Assembly: GCF_009707545.1 (NCBI RefSeq)
Contig: NZ_WLYK01000011.1
Span: 186,001-250,000 of the forward strand
Origin: Nakamurella alba
GTDB lineage: Bacteria > Actinomycetota > Actinomycetes > Mycobacteriales > Nakamurellaceae
Reading direction: 5' to 3'
DNA length: 64,000 nucleotides
The notes under the pieces are model-generated. The model was not told the DNA's origin. It did not search any database and saw nothing but the letters and a program-made list of their open reading frames with translations. The position numbers and the translations under genes were made by a program. Positions 1-7,786 of this stretch are shown here, piece by piece; within the stretch, counting starts at the first letter, position 1; each line of letters opens with the position of its first letter.

Positions 1-2123
1 TCGGCACCGCCGGCCCGCACCGTGGTGAAGGTGAGGTCCCCGGTGGCCAGGGCGCGATCGCTGTCCCCCTCGCCGACGCCGTGCTGGCGGTGCATGAGAT
101 GCGCGTCGGACTCGGAGATCTCGATGGCACGGATGGTGAGCGGGCCGGCGATGTCGAGTGCGCTGCTCAGCCGGTCGCCGTTGCGCTGCAGCGCGATCCC
201 GCGTTCCCGACCCTCGGTGGTCGCCACCCACACCCGCACCGTGATGTCGTCGTTCGCCCCGGCGACCTGCAGGACCAGCGTGCTGGATCCGGCCGGGACC
301 GGGGTGCCGGGGGTGAGGCCGGTGGCGGTGATCCGACTCGCGAGTTCCGCGGGGGCGTCGTCGGATCCGGTGACCGGGCCGAACTCGTGCATCTCCGTCA
401 GGACGGCCGGATCGATCCCCACCAGGGGGACCGACGAGGCGAGAGTGGTTCCGGCGAAGGCGGTCACCGACGAGCTGACCACCGGCCGGATCACCGCACC
501 TGGGGCCGCCGCGACGAGGCCGGTGGTGTCCAGCGCGTCCAGCGGCACGCTCACCCCGGCGCTGGGCGTGATCCGTACGTCGAGCGGCACCTGCGCGGCC
601 GCCTGGTCCCGGGCGGACTGCTGCAGGCCTGCCCGGTCGGCACCGGCGAACATCAGCGAACAGCAGGCCGCGGCGAGGAACCCGGCGGTGACCATCGGCA
701 GCAGCGGGCGGCGCCGCGCCGCGACGACGGCCACTTCGCGGACCGGTCCGGTCCCCGCCCGGCTCAACCGGGACACCAGTGCCAGCAACGGCGACCAGAG
801 CCGGGCGGTGACCAGGCCGGTGGCCGAGGCGAGCAGCACCACGGCGCCGGTCGTCAGGGTTCCGTCGGCGGCCGCGCCACCGGTCAGCACCAGCACCGTC
901 AGCCCCACGGCCAGCACTGCGACGCAGTCGAGCACCAGTCTGGTCGGGCGCACGGCCGAGTCCGGCCAGCGAACGGTGGCCACGGTGATGGCGATCGCCG
1001 CGACACCCAGCCAGACCAGGGTCGGCCAGGTGGCGTCGACCGCGTCGAGTGCCGCGGCGGACGGGTCCGCGACGATGCCGCGCCCGCGCAGGGCGGTGAG
1101 CAACGCCCCGGCGGCGGCACCGACCAGCAGGCCCACCAGCACCGCCGGCAGGGGTTGGAGGGACGTGGTGAGCAGGATCTGCCGCCACGACGCGCCTCGC
1201 CGGGTGAGCAGCCGACCGACCAGCTGACCGCGCCGGCGCAGCCCGGCGGCGACGACCACGCAGAAGCCGAGCTGCAGCACGCCGGCGGCCACCCCCAGGA
1301 TGCGGAAGCGGTCGGCGCTCGCCGCAGCGCGGGCCGACGCATCCAGCACCGTGTCGGACGGCCAGGTGATCGTCAGCGGGCCCTGGGCCGCGCCGACGGT
1401 CTGCGAGATGCCGGCCAGGATGCGGTCGAATCCGGATGCCCCGATCGCGGCGACGGCGGCGCCGTCGAGGGTGCCGAACCAGGAGGTGGTGCGGCCGAAG
1501 AGATCGAGCGATGACAGGTCGCTGATCCCCGCCGGGTCGGTGCCGAGCAGGAGTGGCACGTCGGTGGAGATCAGCCGGGTTCCGGCCGGTCGGCCGTCGG
1601 TGAGGGTGCCGGTGCCGGTCACCACCAGGCCGAGATCCTTTTCCGCACCGGCGAAGTCGGCGATGGTGACCGGCGTGCTGCCGTCCGGGGCGGCGAGCGC
1701 GAGCACCTCGCAGCGGTCCGGCGTGCAGGTGGTCGGCAGGGTGCCGGAGTTGAGCCGGACCGCGCTGTCCAGTCCGGTGACGGCGCCGAGGGTGAAGTCG
1801 GCGCCGCCCACCGAGAGCTGGCGGAAGGTCAGCGCCTGCCGGACGTCGAGCAGTCCGGCGCCGGCGAATCCGCCGCGCACCGTCCGGTCGGTGGTCGACA
1901 GGTCCTGGTCGCGGAGATCGGTGGAGGTGACCGCCAGCACCGCCCGCGACGGCGCCGGCAGGGCGTCCACCGAGGTCCGGACCGCCGCGACCATGGCCTC
2001 GGTGCGCAGGCCGGCGGCGATCACCGGCAGCGCCGCGGCCACGGCCACGCCCAGTGCCAGCAGCAGCCAGCTGCCGGGGCGGTGTCGGAGGCCGGACCAG
2101 GCGAGCCCCGCCTCCAGTCTCAT
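1..2123 (-). CDS. FtsX-like ABC transporter permease, C-terminus cut by window edge
   Basis: An open frame on the minus strand starts at ATG 2123, preceded by a strong GGAGGAG ribosome site, and runs off the window at base 1 (about 707 codons visible, no stop). The N-terminus is a membrane segment rich in Leu/Ala/Val (about residues 18-43). A long extracytoplasmic stretch follows, then several more hydrophobic segments (around residues 270-400), a second extracytoplasmic domain, and more sequence beyond the edge. This layout (TM, large periplasm-like domain, TM cluster, second large domain) is that of big actinobacterial FtsX/MacB-type permeases, which work with a separate ATPase. The ATPase gene would lie outside the window. 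Codon use is the same GC-rich style as its neighbours. The family call rests on topology, not on a diagnostic motif. Confidence 0.7.
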   Translation of the reverse strand, partial: MRLEAGLAWSGLRHRPGSWLLLALGVAVAAALPVIAAGLRTEAMVAAVRTSVDALPAPSRAVLAVTSTDLRDQDLSTTDRTVRGGFAGAGLLDVRQALTFRQLSVGGADFTLGAVTGLDSAVRLNSGTLPTTCTPDRCEVLALAAPDGSTPVTIADFAGAEKDLGLVVTGTGTLTDGRPAGTRLISTDVPLLLGTDPAGISDLSSLDLFGRTTSWFGTLDGAAVAAIGASGFDRILAGISQTVGAAQGPLTITWPSDTVLDASARAAASADRFRILGVAAGVLQLGFCVVVAAGLRRRGQLVGRLLTRRGASWRQILLTTSLQPLPAVLVGLLVGAAAGALLTALRGRGIVADPSAAALDAVDATWPTLVWLGVAAIAITVATVRWPDSAVRPTRLVLDCVAVLAVGLTVLVLTGGAAADGTLTTGAVVLLASATGLVTARLWSPLLALVSRLSRAGTGPVREVAVVAARRRPLLPMVTAGFLAAACCSLMFAGADRAGLQQSARDQAAAQVPLDVRITPSAGVSVPLDALDTTGLVAAAPGAVIRPVVSSSVTAFAGTTLASSVPLVGIDPAVLTEMHEFGPVTGSDDAPAELASRITATGLTPGTPVPAGSSTLVLQVAGANDDITVRVWVATTEGRERGIALQRNGDRLSSALDIAGPLTIRAIEISESDAHLMHRQHGVGEGDSDRALATGDLTFTTVRAGGA

Positions 2124-2152
2124 CCGATCTCCTCCCCGCCGCTTTGCACCGG

Positions 2153-2172
2153 ACATCACCTGCAAGTGGTGT
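2153..2172. promoter_or_regulatory. Imperfect dyad in the permease leader, possible operator
   Basis: ACATCAC and GTGGTGT form a 7-bp dyad with one mismatch around a 6-nt centre. It lies between the predicted transcription start and the ribosome site of the permease gene. Large FtsX-type permeases are often controlled by local PadR or TetR repressors, so this is a plausible operator, but no regulator gene is visible in the window. Confidence 0.25.
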
Positions 2173-2190
2173 TGTACCTGGTGAGCTAGG

Positions 2191-2219
2191 AGCATAGCGA
2201 CCCCGAAGGCGTGCGTCAC
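2191..2219 (-). promoter_or_regulatory. Candidate promoter of the FtsX-like permease gene
   Basis: On the minus strand a -35 like GTGACG (2219-2214) is separated by exactly 17 nt from a -10 TATGCT (2196-2191). The start codon at 2123 lies about 60 nt downstream of the expected start of transcription. Confidence 0.45.
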
Positions 2220-2245
2220 CCGTTGTGGAGCAGCGGATCTTGTCC

Positions 2246-2274
2246 TTCTCAGACGCCGTTGTCGGCTATAGACT
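2246..2274 (+). promoter_or_regulatory. Candidate promoter of the CGNR gene
   Basis: TTCTCA (2246-2251), a 17-nt spacer and TAGACT (2269-2274) form a reasonable housekeeping promoter. A perfect hairpin follows directly at 2275-2301. Confidence 0.4.
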
Positions 2275-2301
2275 GCACCGGATCCGAGCCGGATCCGGTG
2301 C
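2275..2301 (+). repeat. Perfect 11-bp hairpin in the CGNR gene leader
   Basis: GCACCGGATCC (2275-2285), loop GAGCC and GGATCCGGTGC (2291-2301) pair perfectly. The hairpin fills the space between the -10 box and the AGGAAGG ribosome site (2302-2308). It could be an operator for self-regulation or an RNA structure affecting translation. Confidence 0.6.
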
Positions 2302-2314
2302 AGGAAGGTGCCCC

Positions 2315-3007
2315 ATGGCCAGCGAGCTGATCGACGGCAGCGTGCTGCCGGTACGGGTCGCCGAGGAGCCGGTGCTCGAGTTCTGCAACACCGCCGCCGG
2401 GTGGCCCGCCCCGGAGACCGGGCCGCTGCCGGTCCCTGCGAAGGACTACCTCGTCGACGATGCCGCCATCGGCGTCTGGGCGCGCGTCAACGGGGTGCTG
2501 ACCGTCGACGAGGAACAGACCTTCCGGGCGCGTGCCCGGAAGGCCCCGGGAGCCGCAGTGGCCGCCCGCCGGGACCTGGTCGACCTCCGGCAGTCGGTCT
2601 ACGCCGTGCTGACCGGCGCCGAGCCCGGCCCCGCCGCCGATCACCTGCACCGCATGGTCACCACCGCGGTGCGGGACTCCGCCTACGTCCGGACCGCCGA
2701 GGGCGGTTGGGCCCTCGACGGCGGCGGCGACCCGCTACGGCTGCCGCTGCACCGGATCGCGCTGCTCGCCGACAGATTCCTCGCCGACCCCGGGCCGGCC
2801 GCGGTCGGCCGGTGCCCCGGTGAGGGGTGCGGCTGGCTGTTCCTGCACCAGGGCGGTCGGCGGCGCTGGTGCATCATGGCCGTCTGCGGTAACCGGGCGA
2901 AGTCCCGCCGGCGCTCCGACCGGCGTGGCCTCGTCCGCGAGAACCCCTTCGGGCTGGTCGGTCCGGCCGCGGGGCCGCAGGTAGAGCAGGACGACGGCGA
3001 CCAGTAG
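2315..3007 (+). CDS. CGNR zinc-finger / ABATE-domain putative transcriptional regulator
   Basis: The 230-residue product has the typical two-part layout of this family. The N-terminal ABATE-like region contains a conserved FCNTAAG-type segment near residue 24. The C-terminal zinc finger has CPGEGCGWLF followed by RRWC and the family-naming CGNR at about residues 210-213. Such proteins are thought to be stress-linked DNA-binding regulators. The start at ATG 2315 is chosen because AGGAAGG lies 6 nt upstream; an in-frame extension upstream would read through the promoter and hairpin. The 3' part overlaps the convergent EamA gene by 273 bp, so the zinc-finger codons are also antisense to that gene's tail. 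Confidence 0.85.
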   Translation: MASELIDGSVLPVRVAEEPVLEFCNTAAGWPAPETGPLPVPAKDYLVDDAAIGVWARVNGVLTVDEEQTFRARARKAPGAAVAARRDLVDLRQSVYAVLTGAEPGPAADHLHRMVTTAVRDSAYVRTAEGGWALDGGGDPLRLPLHRIALLADRFLADPGPAAVGRCPGEGCGWLFLHQGGRRRWCIMAVCGNRAKSRRRSDRRGLVRENPFGLVGPAAGPQVEQDDGDQ

Positions 3008-3868
3008 CAGGCCACTGCCCAGCCCGGTCAGCAGGCCGAGCGGCTCCGCGAGCAGCACGACCGCGAGCACGCCCGCCGTGAGCGGCTCCCAGAGGGTCAG
3101 CACCGACGCCACGCTGCTCGGCACCGTGCGCAGACCGGCGTTGAAGAGGGCATAGGCGATCGCGGTGGTGGCCACCCCGATGTAGACGACGCCGAGGACG
3201 GAGCGGGTGTCGACGGCGGTCGGCACGATGCCCTGGGCCAGCGCCGCCGGCAGGATCACCACCGCTCCGACCACCGACATCGCAGTGGTCAGCACGCCGG
3301 CCGGCACCCCGGGATCCCCGGAGGCCAGCCGCTCGGACAGTACTGCGGTGGCGGCGTAGACGGTGCCCGAGCCGAGCGCCGCCACCAGACCCCAGCCCGG
3401 ACTGGTCCCGGCGGTCTCCCCGTGATCCAGTCCGATCAGCAGCAGACCGGCCAGCGCGAGCACCAGCACCAGCTGCTGCCGGCGGCCGGGAGAACGCCGG
3501 TGGCGCAACGCCTCCCAGAGTGTGGTGAGCACCGGGGCGGTGCCCAGCGAGACCATGGTGGCGACCGAGACCCCGGACCACACCACGGACAGGAAGTAGA
3601 GCGCCTGGTAGACCGCCAGCCCGGCGCCGGCCAGCAACAGGCCGACCGGATGCCGCCGGGCGGCCTCGACCAGCCGTCCCAGGCGGGGGAGCGAGACGAG
3701 CAGCAGGGCCAGGGCGGAGACCACCAGCCGCCAGAAACCGATGGACAGGGCGCCCAGGCCGGTGTCGCGGTGGACCACCTGGACGACGACGCCGGTGGTG
3801 CCCCAGAGCACAGCGGCGAGGGTGACGAAGAGGAGCCCGGCGCGCGCCGGGGCCGGGGTGGGGGACAT
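2735..3868 (-). CDS. EamA-family (DMT) transporter with long hydrophilic tail
   Basis: The first roughly 290 residues form ten hydrophobic segments in two similar halves, as in EamA/DMT metabolite exporters, starting with a membrane segment containing LWGTTGVVVQ. The last about 85 residues after LLYLRPRGR are hydrophilic and Pro/Ala-rich, with no membrane character, and are read antisense to the 3' part of the CGNR gene. That tail is atypical for the family and may exist only because high GC content removes stop codons. Start at ATG 3868 with GAGGACC upstream. Substrate unknown. Confidence 0.85.
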   Translation of the reverse strand: MSPTPAPARAGLLFVTLAAVLWGTTGVVVQVVHRDTGLGALSIGFWRLVVSALALLLVSLPRLGRLVEAARRHPVGLLLAGAGLAVYQALYFLSVVWSGVSVATMVSLGTAPVLTTLWEALRHRRSPGRRQQLVLVLALAGLLLIGLDHGETAGTSPGWGLVAALGSGTVYAATAVLSERLASGDPGVPAGVLTTAMSVVGAVVILPAALAQGIVPTAVDTRSVLGVVYIGVATTAIAYALFNAGLRTVPSSVASVLTLWEPLTAGVLAVVLLAEPLGLLTGLGSGLLLVAVVLLYLRPRGRTDQPEGVLADEATPVGAPAGLRPVTADGHDAPAPPTALVQEQPAAPLTGAPADRGRPGVGEESVGEQRDPVQRQP

Positions 3869-3957
3869 GACAGGTCCTCGAGGGGGGTGAGTGCGGGTCG
3901 GGACGGCACCGGACTCACGGCGCAGGCGTCAGCAACGCAGGCGCCTGTGCGCTCCGG

Positions 3958-4017
3958 TCAGGAGCGCGGGGGCGGCAGGATGCTGGGGCCGCCGGCGAAC
4001 AGGCAGAGGACGGACAT
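3958..4017 (-). CDS. Possible 19-residue leader peptide upstream of the EamA gene
   Basis: ATG 4017 opens a 19-codon frame containing one Cys and ending PPPRS. It stops 89 nt before the EamA start codon. A CAGGCG/CGCCTG dyad follows its stop. A leader-peptide role is possible, but codon statistics on so few codons cannot separate it from chance. Confidence 0.2.
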   Translation of the reverse strand: MSVLCLFAGGPSILPPPRS

Positions 4018-4057
4018 GCGGGGAGCGTACCGCCCCGGGCCCGGTCCTCAGGACCCC

Positions 4058-4516
4058 TCAGGACCCGGAACCGCCGAGCGCCGCCAGCGGCCGGTACAGG
4101 TTGGTCAGCCGGGCGGTGCAGATCGGCCGGCCCTGTTCGTCGGTGATCGCGATCGCCACGGTCGCCAGGGTGCGTCCCGCCTGCAGCACCGTGCCGCGGC
4201 CGGTGATCGTGCCGCCGGTCGCCGACCGGTGATGGGTGCAGTTCAGCTCGATCCCGACCGGGACGTGACCGGCCGGCGCCAGCAGCAGACCGAGGGTGGA
4301 CCCGATCGACTCGGCCAGCACGGCGCTGGCGCCGCCGTGCAGCAGGCCGAACGGCTGCCGGTTCCCCTCGACCGGGAGGGTGGCCACGATCTCGGTGAGG
4401 CTCGCAGAGACGAACCGCATCCCCATCCGCTCACCCAGCTCGCCCGGTCGGGCGTTGAGTTCGCCGACCAGGTCGGGCGAGTGGGGATCGACCAGGCCGC
4501 CGGCCGCTTCCGTCAC
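4058..4516 (-). CDS. PaaI-type hotdog thioesterase
   Basis: The 152-residue protein contains the hotdog-fold core of the PaaI group: FGLLHGGASAVLAESIGS, in which HGG and the acidic residue in the following helix form the usual active region, then a strand segment with GIELNCTHHR. It should hydrolyse an acyl- or aroyl-CoA thioester; substrate unknown. GTG 4516 is preferred because GGAGGT sits just upstream; the longer open frame would reach across the polA promoter. The gene diverges from polA. Confidence 0.8.
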   Translation of the reverse strand: MTEAAGGLVDPHSPDLVGELNARPGELGERMGMRFVSASLTEIVATLPVEGNRQPFGLLHGGASAVLAESIGSTLGLLLAPAGHVPVGIELNCTHHRSATGGTITGRGTVLQAGRTLATVAIAITDEQGRPICTARLTNLYRPLAALGGSGS

Positions 4517-4610
4517 GTGTACCTCCGGGGTGTTCGGCCGTGGTGGCCATTGGATCGGCTGTCGACTCGTGCTCCGGCCGCCGCTGGGCTCCCTTGCCGT
4601 GGCCGGTCGG

Positions 4611-4633
4611 CTGTCGGTGTCTGACCCTAGACT
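4611..4633 (+). promoter_or_regulatory. RecA-NDp/PafBC-type promoter of polA
   Basis: CTGTCGGTG (4611-4619), exactly 8 nt, then TAGACT (4628-4633) matches the actinobacterial RecA-NDp consensus tTGTCRgtg-N8-TAnnnT known to be activated by PafBC on DNA damage. The GTG start codon lies 7 nt after the -10, so the mRNA should be leaderless. Confidence 0.75.
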
Positions 4634-4640
4634 CGGCCCG

Positions 4641-7412
4641 GTGATGGCGACCTCCACGACCACCCCCCGCCGGCGCAGCACCACCCCCGCCTCGACGCAG
4701 CCGACCCCGGCGGCCCCGCCGGCCGACGGCAGCCCGCTGCTGCTCCTGCTGGACGGTCACTCGCTGGCCTACCGGGCCTTCTTCGCGCTCCCGGTGGAGA
4801 AGTTCTCGACCACCACCGGCCAGCCGACCAACGCGGTCTACGGCTTCACCTCGATGCTGATCAACCTGCTGCGCGACGAGCGGCCGACGCATGTCGCGGT
4901 CGCCTTCGACCTGTCCCGGCAGACCTGGCGGCGCGAGGAGTACGCGGAGTACAAGGCCAACCGGAGCAGCTCGCCGACCGACTTCAAGGGGCAGGTGGAG
5001 CTGATCAAGGAGGTGCTGGTCGCCCTCCGCATCCCCAGCCTGACGGCGGAGAACTTCGAGGCCGACGACGTCATCGCCACCCTGACCACCCGCGCCGTCG
5101 CCGAGGACATGTCGATCCGGATCTGCACCGGCGACCGCGATGCGCTGCAGCTGGTCCAGGACAAGGTCACCGTGCTCTACCCCCGCAAGGGTGTCTCCGA
5201 CATGGCCCGGTTCACCCCGGAGGAGGTCGAGTCGAAGTACGGGCTGACGCCGCTGCAGTACCCGGACTTCGCCGCGCTCCGGGGCGATCCCAGCGACAAC
5301 CTGCCGGGCATCGCCGGGGTCGGCGAGAAGACCGCGGCGAAGTGGGTGCGGGACTTCGGGTCGCTCACCGAGTTGGTGGACCGGGTGGACGAGGTCGGCG
5401 GCAAGGTCGGGGATGCGTTGCGCGCCAACCTGTCCAACGTCCTGCAGAACCGCCGGCTCACCGAGCTGGTCCGGGACATCCCGCTGGACGTCGACCCGGT
5501 GGTCGACCTGAAGGCCCAGCCGTACGACCGCGAGGCCGTGCACAGCATCTTCGACAACCTGCAGTTCAAGGTGCTCCGGGAGCGGCTGCTGGAGACGTTC
5601 GAGCAGGCCGACGAGACGAGCACCGAGGGCTTCGAGATCGCCGGCGCCCGGCTGGCGGTCGGTGACGTCGCCGGATGGCTGGCCCGGCACGCCGCGGTCG
5701 GGCCGGTGGGTCTGACCGTGCGCGGGGTGTGGCGGCCGGGCGGTGGCGACGTGCACTCCATCGCCTTCGCCACCCAGGACGGCGAGGGGGCCGTCGTCGA
5801 CGTCACGGCCCTCGACGAGTCGGACGACGCGGCCCTGGCCGGGTGGCTGGCCGACCCGGCCATCCCGAAGGTCGGTCACGACCTCAAGCCCGCGCTGAAC
5901 GCCATCGCCGCCCGCGGCTGGACGCTGGAGGGCCTGGCCGACGACACCGCGCTGGCCGCCTATCTCGCGCTGCCCGGACAGCGCGCCTTCGATCTCGGCG
6001 ACCTGGTGCAGCGCTACCTGCACCGCACCCTCGAGGCCGCCGGCCCCGAGCAGGACGACGCGCAGCCGGCGTTCTCCTTCGACGAGGACGGGTCCGAGCA
6101 GAAGGACCGCGCCGACATGGTGCAGGCCCGCGCCGTGCTCGACCTGGCGGCCGCGCTGGACACCCAGCTCGCCGAGGGCGGCCAGCAGCAGCGGCTGTTG
6201 ACGGACATGGAGCTGCCGGTCATGCGGGTGCTGTCCCGCATGGAACGGACCGGGATCGCCGTCGACAGCGACTATCTCGCCGATCTGCACAGCACCTTCT
6301 CGACCGAGGCGACCACCGCGGCGCAGGCCGCCTACGCGGAGATCGGCAAGGAGGTGAATCTCGGATCGCCCAAACAGCTGCAGGTGGTGCTGTTCGACGA
6401 GCTGCAGATGCCGAAGACCAAGCGCACCAAGACCGGGTACACCACGGATGCCGACGCCCTCATCGCGCTGCACGAGCAGACCGGGCACCCGTTCCTCACG
6501 CACCTGCTGCGGCACCGGGACGTCACCAAGCTGAAGTCGACCGTCGAGGGGTTGCAGAAGGCGGTGGGCGACGACGGCCGGATCCACACCACGTACCTGC
6601 AGACGGTCGCCGCCACCGGCCGGCTGTCGTCCACCGAGCCGAACCTGCAGAACATCCCGGTGCGCACCGACGAGGGCCGGCTGATCCGCAAGGCGTTCAT
6701 CGCCGGCGACGGCTTCGACAACCTGCTGACCGCCGACTACTCGCAGATCGAGATGCGGATCATGGCGCACCTGTCGGAGGACGAGGGTCTGATCGAGGCC
6801 TTCCGCTCCGGCGAGGACCTGCACACCGCGGTCGCGGCGATGGCCTTCTCCATCCCGACCGAGGAGGTGCACGGCGAGATGCGCCGGCGCATCAAGGCGA
6901 TGAGCTACGGCCTGGCGTACGGGTTGTCGGCCTTCGGGCTGGCCGGTCAGCTGAAGATCCCGGTGGAGGAGGCGCGCGAGCAGATGAACGCCTACTTCGA
7001 CCGCTTCGGCGGGATCCGGGACTACCTGCGGCGCACCGTCGACGTGGCGCGGCTCGACGGCTACACCGAGACGGTGTTCGGCCGGCGCCGGTACCTGCCC
7101 GACCTGACCAGTGACAACCGGCAGCGGCGGGAGCTCGCCGAGCGGGCCGCGCTGAACGCGCCGATCCAGGGCAGCGCCGCCGACATCATCAAGGTGGCGA
7201 TGCTCGGTGCGCAGCGCCGGATCGACGAGGAGCAGCTGCGGTCGCGGCTGTTGCTGCAGGTGCACGACGAACTCGTCTGCGAGGTGGCGCCGGGGGAGCA
7301 GGAGCAGCTCACCGCGCTGCTCCGGGAGGAGATGGCCGGCGCCTACCAGCTCTCCGTCGAGCTCGACGTGTCCGTCGGGGTCGGGCGCAGCTGGGACGAC
7401 GCCGCGCACTGA
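4641..7412 (+). CDS. polA: DNA polymerase I
   Basis: The product of about 923 residues has the full family layout. First comes a 5' nuclease domain (LLLLDGHSLAYRAFFALP, then FEADDVIAT and GDRDALQL). Next is a degenerate 3'-5' exonuclease-like domain. Last is an A-family polymerase with motif A DYSQIEMR, an O helix reading RRRIKAMSYGLAYG, and motif C HDELVCEV. The O helix has Tyr where E. coli has Phe762, as in mycobacterial enzymes. It fills gaps in excision repair and lagging-strand processing. Start is GTG 4641 or ATG 4644 in the same frame, with no ribosome site. The last codons and the stop are duplicated just downstream (7379-7454). Confidence 0.97.
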   Translation: MMATSTTTPRRRSTTPASTQPTPAAPPADGSPLLLLLDGHSLAYRAFFALPVEKFSTTTGQPTNAVYGFTSMLINLLRDERPTHVAVAFDLSRQTWRREEYAEYKANRSSSPTDFKGQVELIKEVLVALRIPSLTAENFEADDVIATLTTRAVAEDMSIRICTGDRDALQLVQDKVTVLYPRKGVSDMARFTPEEVESKYGLTPLQYPDFAALRGDPSDNLPGIAGVGEKTAAKWVRDFGSLTELVDRVDEVGGKVGDALRANLSNVLQNRRLTELVRDIPLDVDPVVDLKAQPYDREAVHSIFDNLQFKVLRERLLETFEQADETSTEGFEIAGARLAVGDVAGWLARHAAVGPVGLTVRGVWRPGGGDVHSIAFATQDGEGAVVDVTALDESDDAALAGWLADPAIPKVGHDLKPALNAIAARGWTLEGLADDTALAAYLALPGQRAFDLGDLVQRYLHRTLEAAGPEQDDAQPAFSFDEDGSEQKDRADMVQARAVLDLAAALDTQLAEGGQQQRLLTDMELPVMRVLSRMERTGIAVDSDYLADLHSTFSTEATTAAQAAYAEIGKEVNLGSPKQLQVVLFDELQMPKTKRTKTGYTTDADALIALHEQTGHPFLTHLLRHRDVTKLKSTVEGLQKAVGDDGRIHTTYLQTVAATGRLSSTEPNLQNIPVRTDEGRLIRKAFIAGDGFDNLLTADYSQIEMRIMAHLSEDEGLIEAFRSGEDLHTAVAAMAFSIPTEEVHGEMRRRIKAMSYGLAYGLSAFGLAGQLKIPVEEAREQMNAYFDRFGGIRDYLRRTVDVARLDGYTETVFGRRRYLPDLTSDNRQRRELAERAALNAPIQGSAADIIKVAMLGAQRRIDEEQLRSRLLLQVHDELVCEVAPGEQEQLTALLREEMAGAYQLSVELDVSVGVGRSWDDAAH

Positions 7413-7454
7413 TCCCGGTCGGGCGCAGTTGGGACGACGCCGCGCACTGATCCC
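7379..7454 (+). repeat. 38-bp tandem duplication of the polA 3' end
   Basis: Bases 7379-7416 and 7417-7454 are adjacent direct repeats differing at one position (GCAGCTGGG versus GCAGTTGGG). Each copy contains the last 11 codons of polA and the TGA stop, so the second copy is untranslated. Confidence 0.95.
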
Positions 7455-7533
7455 ACCCGTCGCCGGGGAAGGCGGCTGCCCTGCTCGCGTCGAGGGCGCG
7501 GTCGGGCTCCGGGCCCGGAGGGTGATGCTTCCC

Positions 7534-7580
7534 GATCGGGTGCGGTGGGCCACGTGCGACGTGGGGGGTGGCAACGGATC
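7534..7580. repeat. 47-bp hairpin repeat, copy 1
   Basis: Begins GATCGGGTGCG, has the inner stem CCACG-TGCGA-CGTGG, and ends CAACGGATC. It shares its first 31 bases exactly with copy 2. Confidence 0.8.
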
Positions 7581-7634
7581 GGGCCTGAACGCATCGAGCC
7601 GGTGCATGGCACCCGGTGCCCGAGCGGCACTGCG

Positions 7635-7681
7635 GATCGGGTGCGGTGGGCCACGTGCGACGTGGCTGGTCGCACCGGATC
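7635..7681. repeat. 47-bp hairpin repeat, copy 2
   Basis: The best-paired copy: GATCGGGTGCG (outer arm), GTGGG, CCACG, loop TGCGA, CGTGG, CTGGT, CGCACCGGATC (outer arm). The outer arms pair over 11 positions with one mismatch and the inner arms pair perfectly. Confidence 0.85.
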
Positions 7682-7786
7682 TGCAGCGGTGGGGTCGATC
7701 CGGTCGGGGCGGGCGTGGTCCCGAGTGACGTGGTCGGGAGTGCCGCGGCCCGGCCCGATTCGACCGGCATCGGGCATACTCCGAGC

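Larger units (their letters stand above)
7455..7786. other. Non-coding stretch holding two copies of the 47-bp hairpin element
   Basis: No protein with recognisable features is seen on either strand. The stretch is dominated by the repeat copies at 7534 and 7635 and ends with the promoter of the next gene (CATACT at 7776-7781). Confidence 0.6.

Noticed and set aside
22..1514. Plus-strand open frames at the left edge
   Set aside because: The minus-strand frame has a strong ribosome site, membrane helices and permease-like topology, and continues through the edge; the plus-strand frames are Arg/Ala/Thr-rich noise.
4431..7607. A 1058-codon open frame antisense to polA
   Set aside because: Low-complexity composition without motifs; polA on the other strand is unmistakable.
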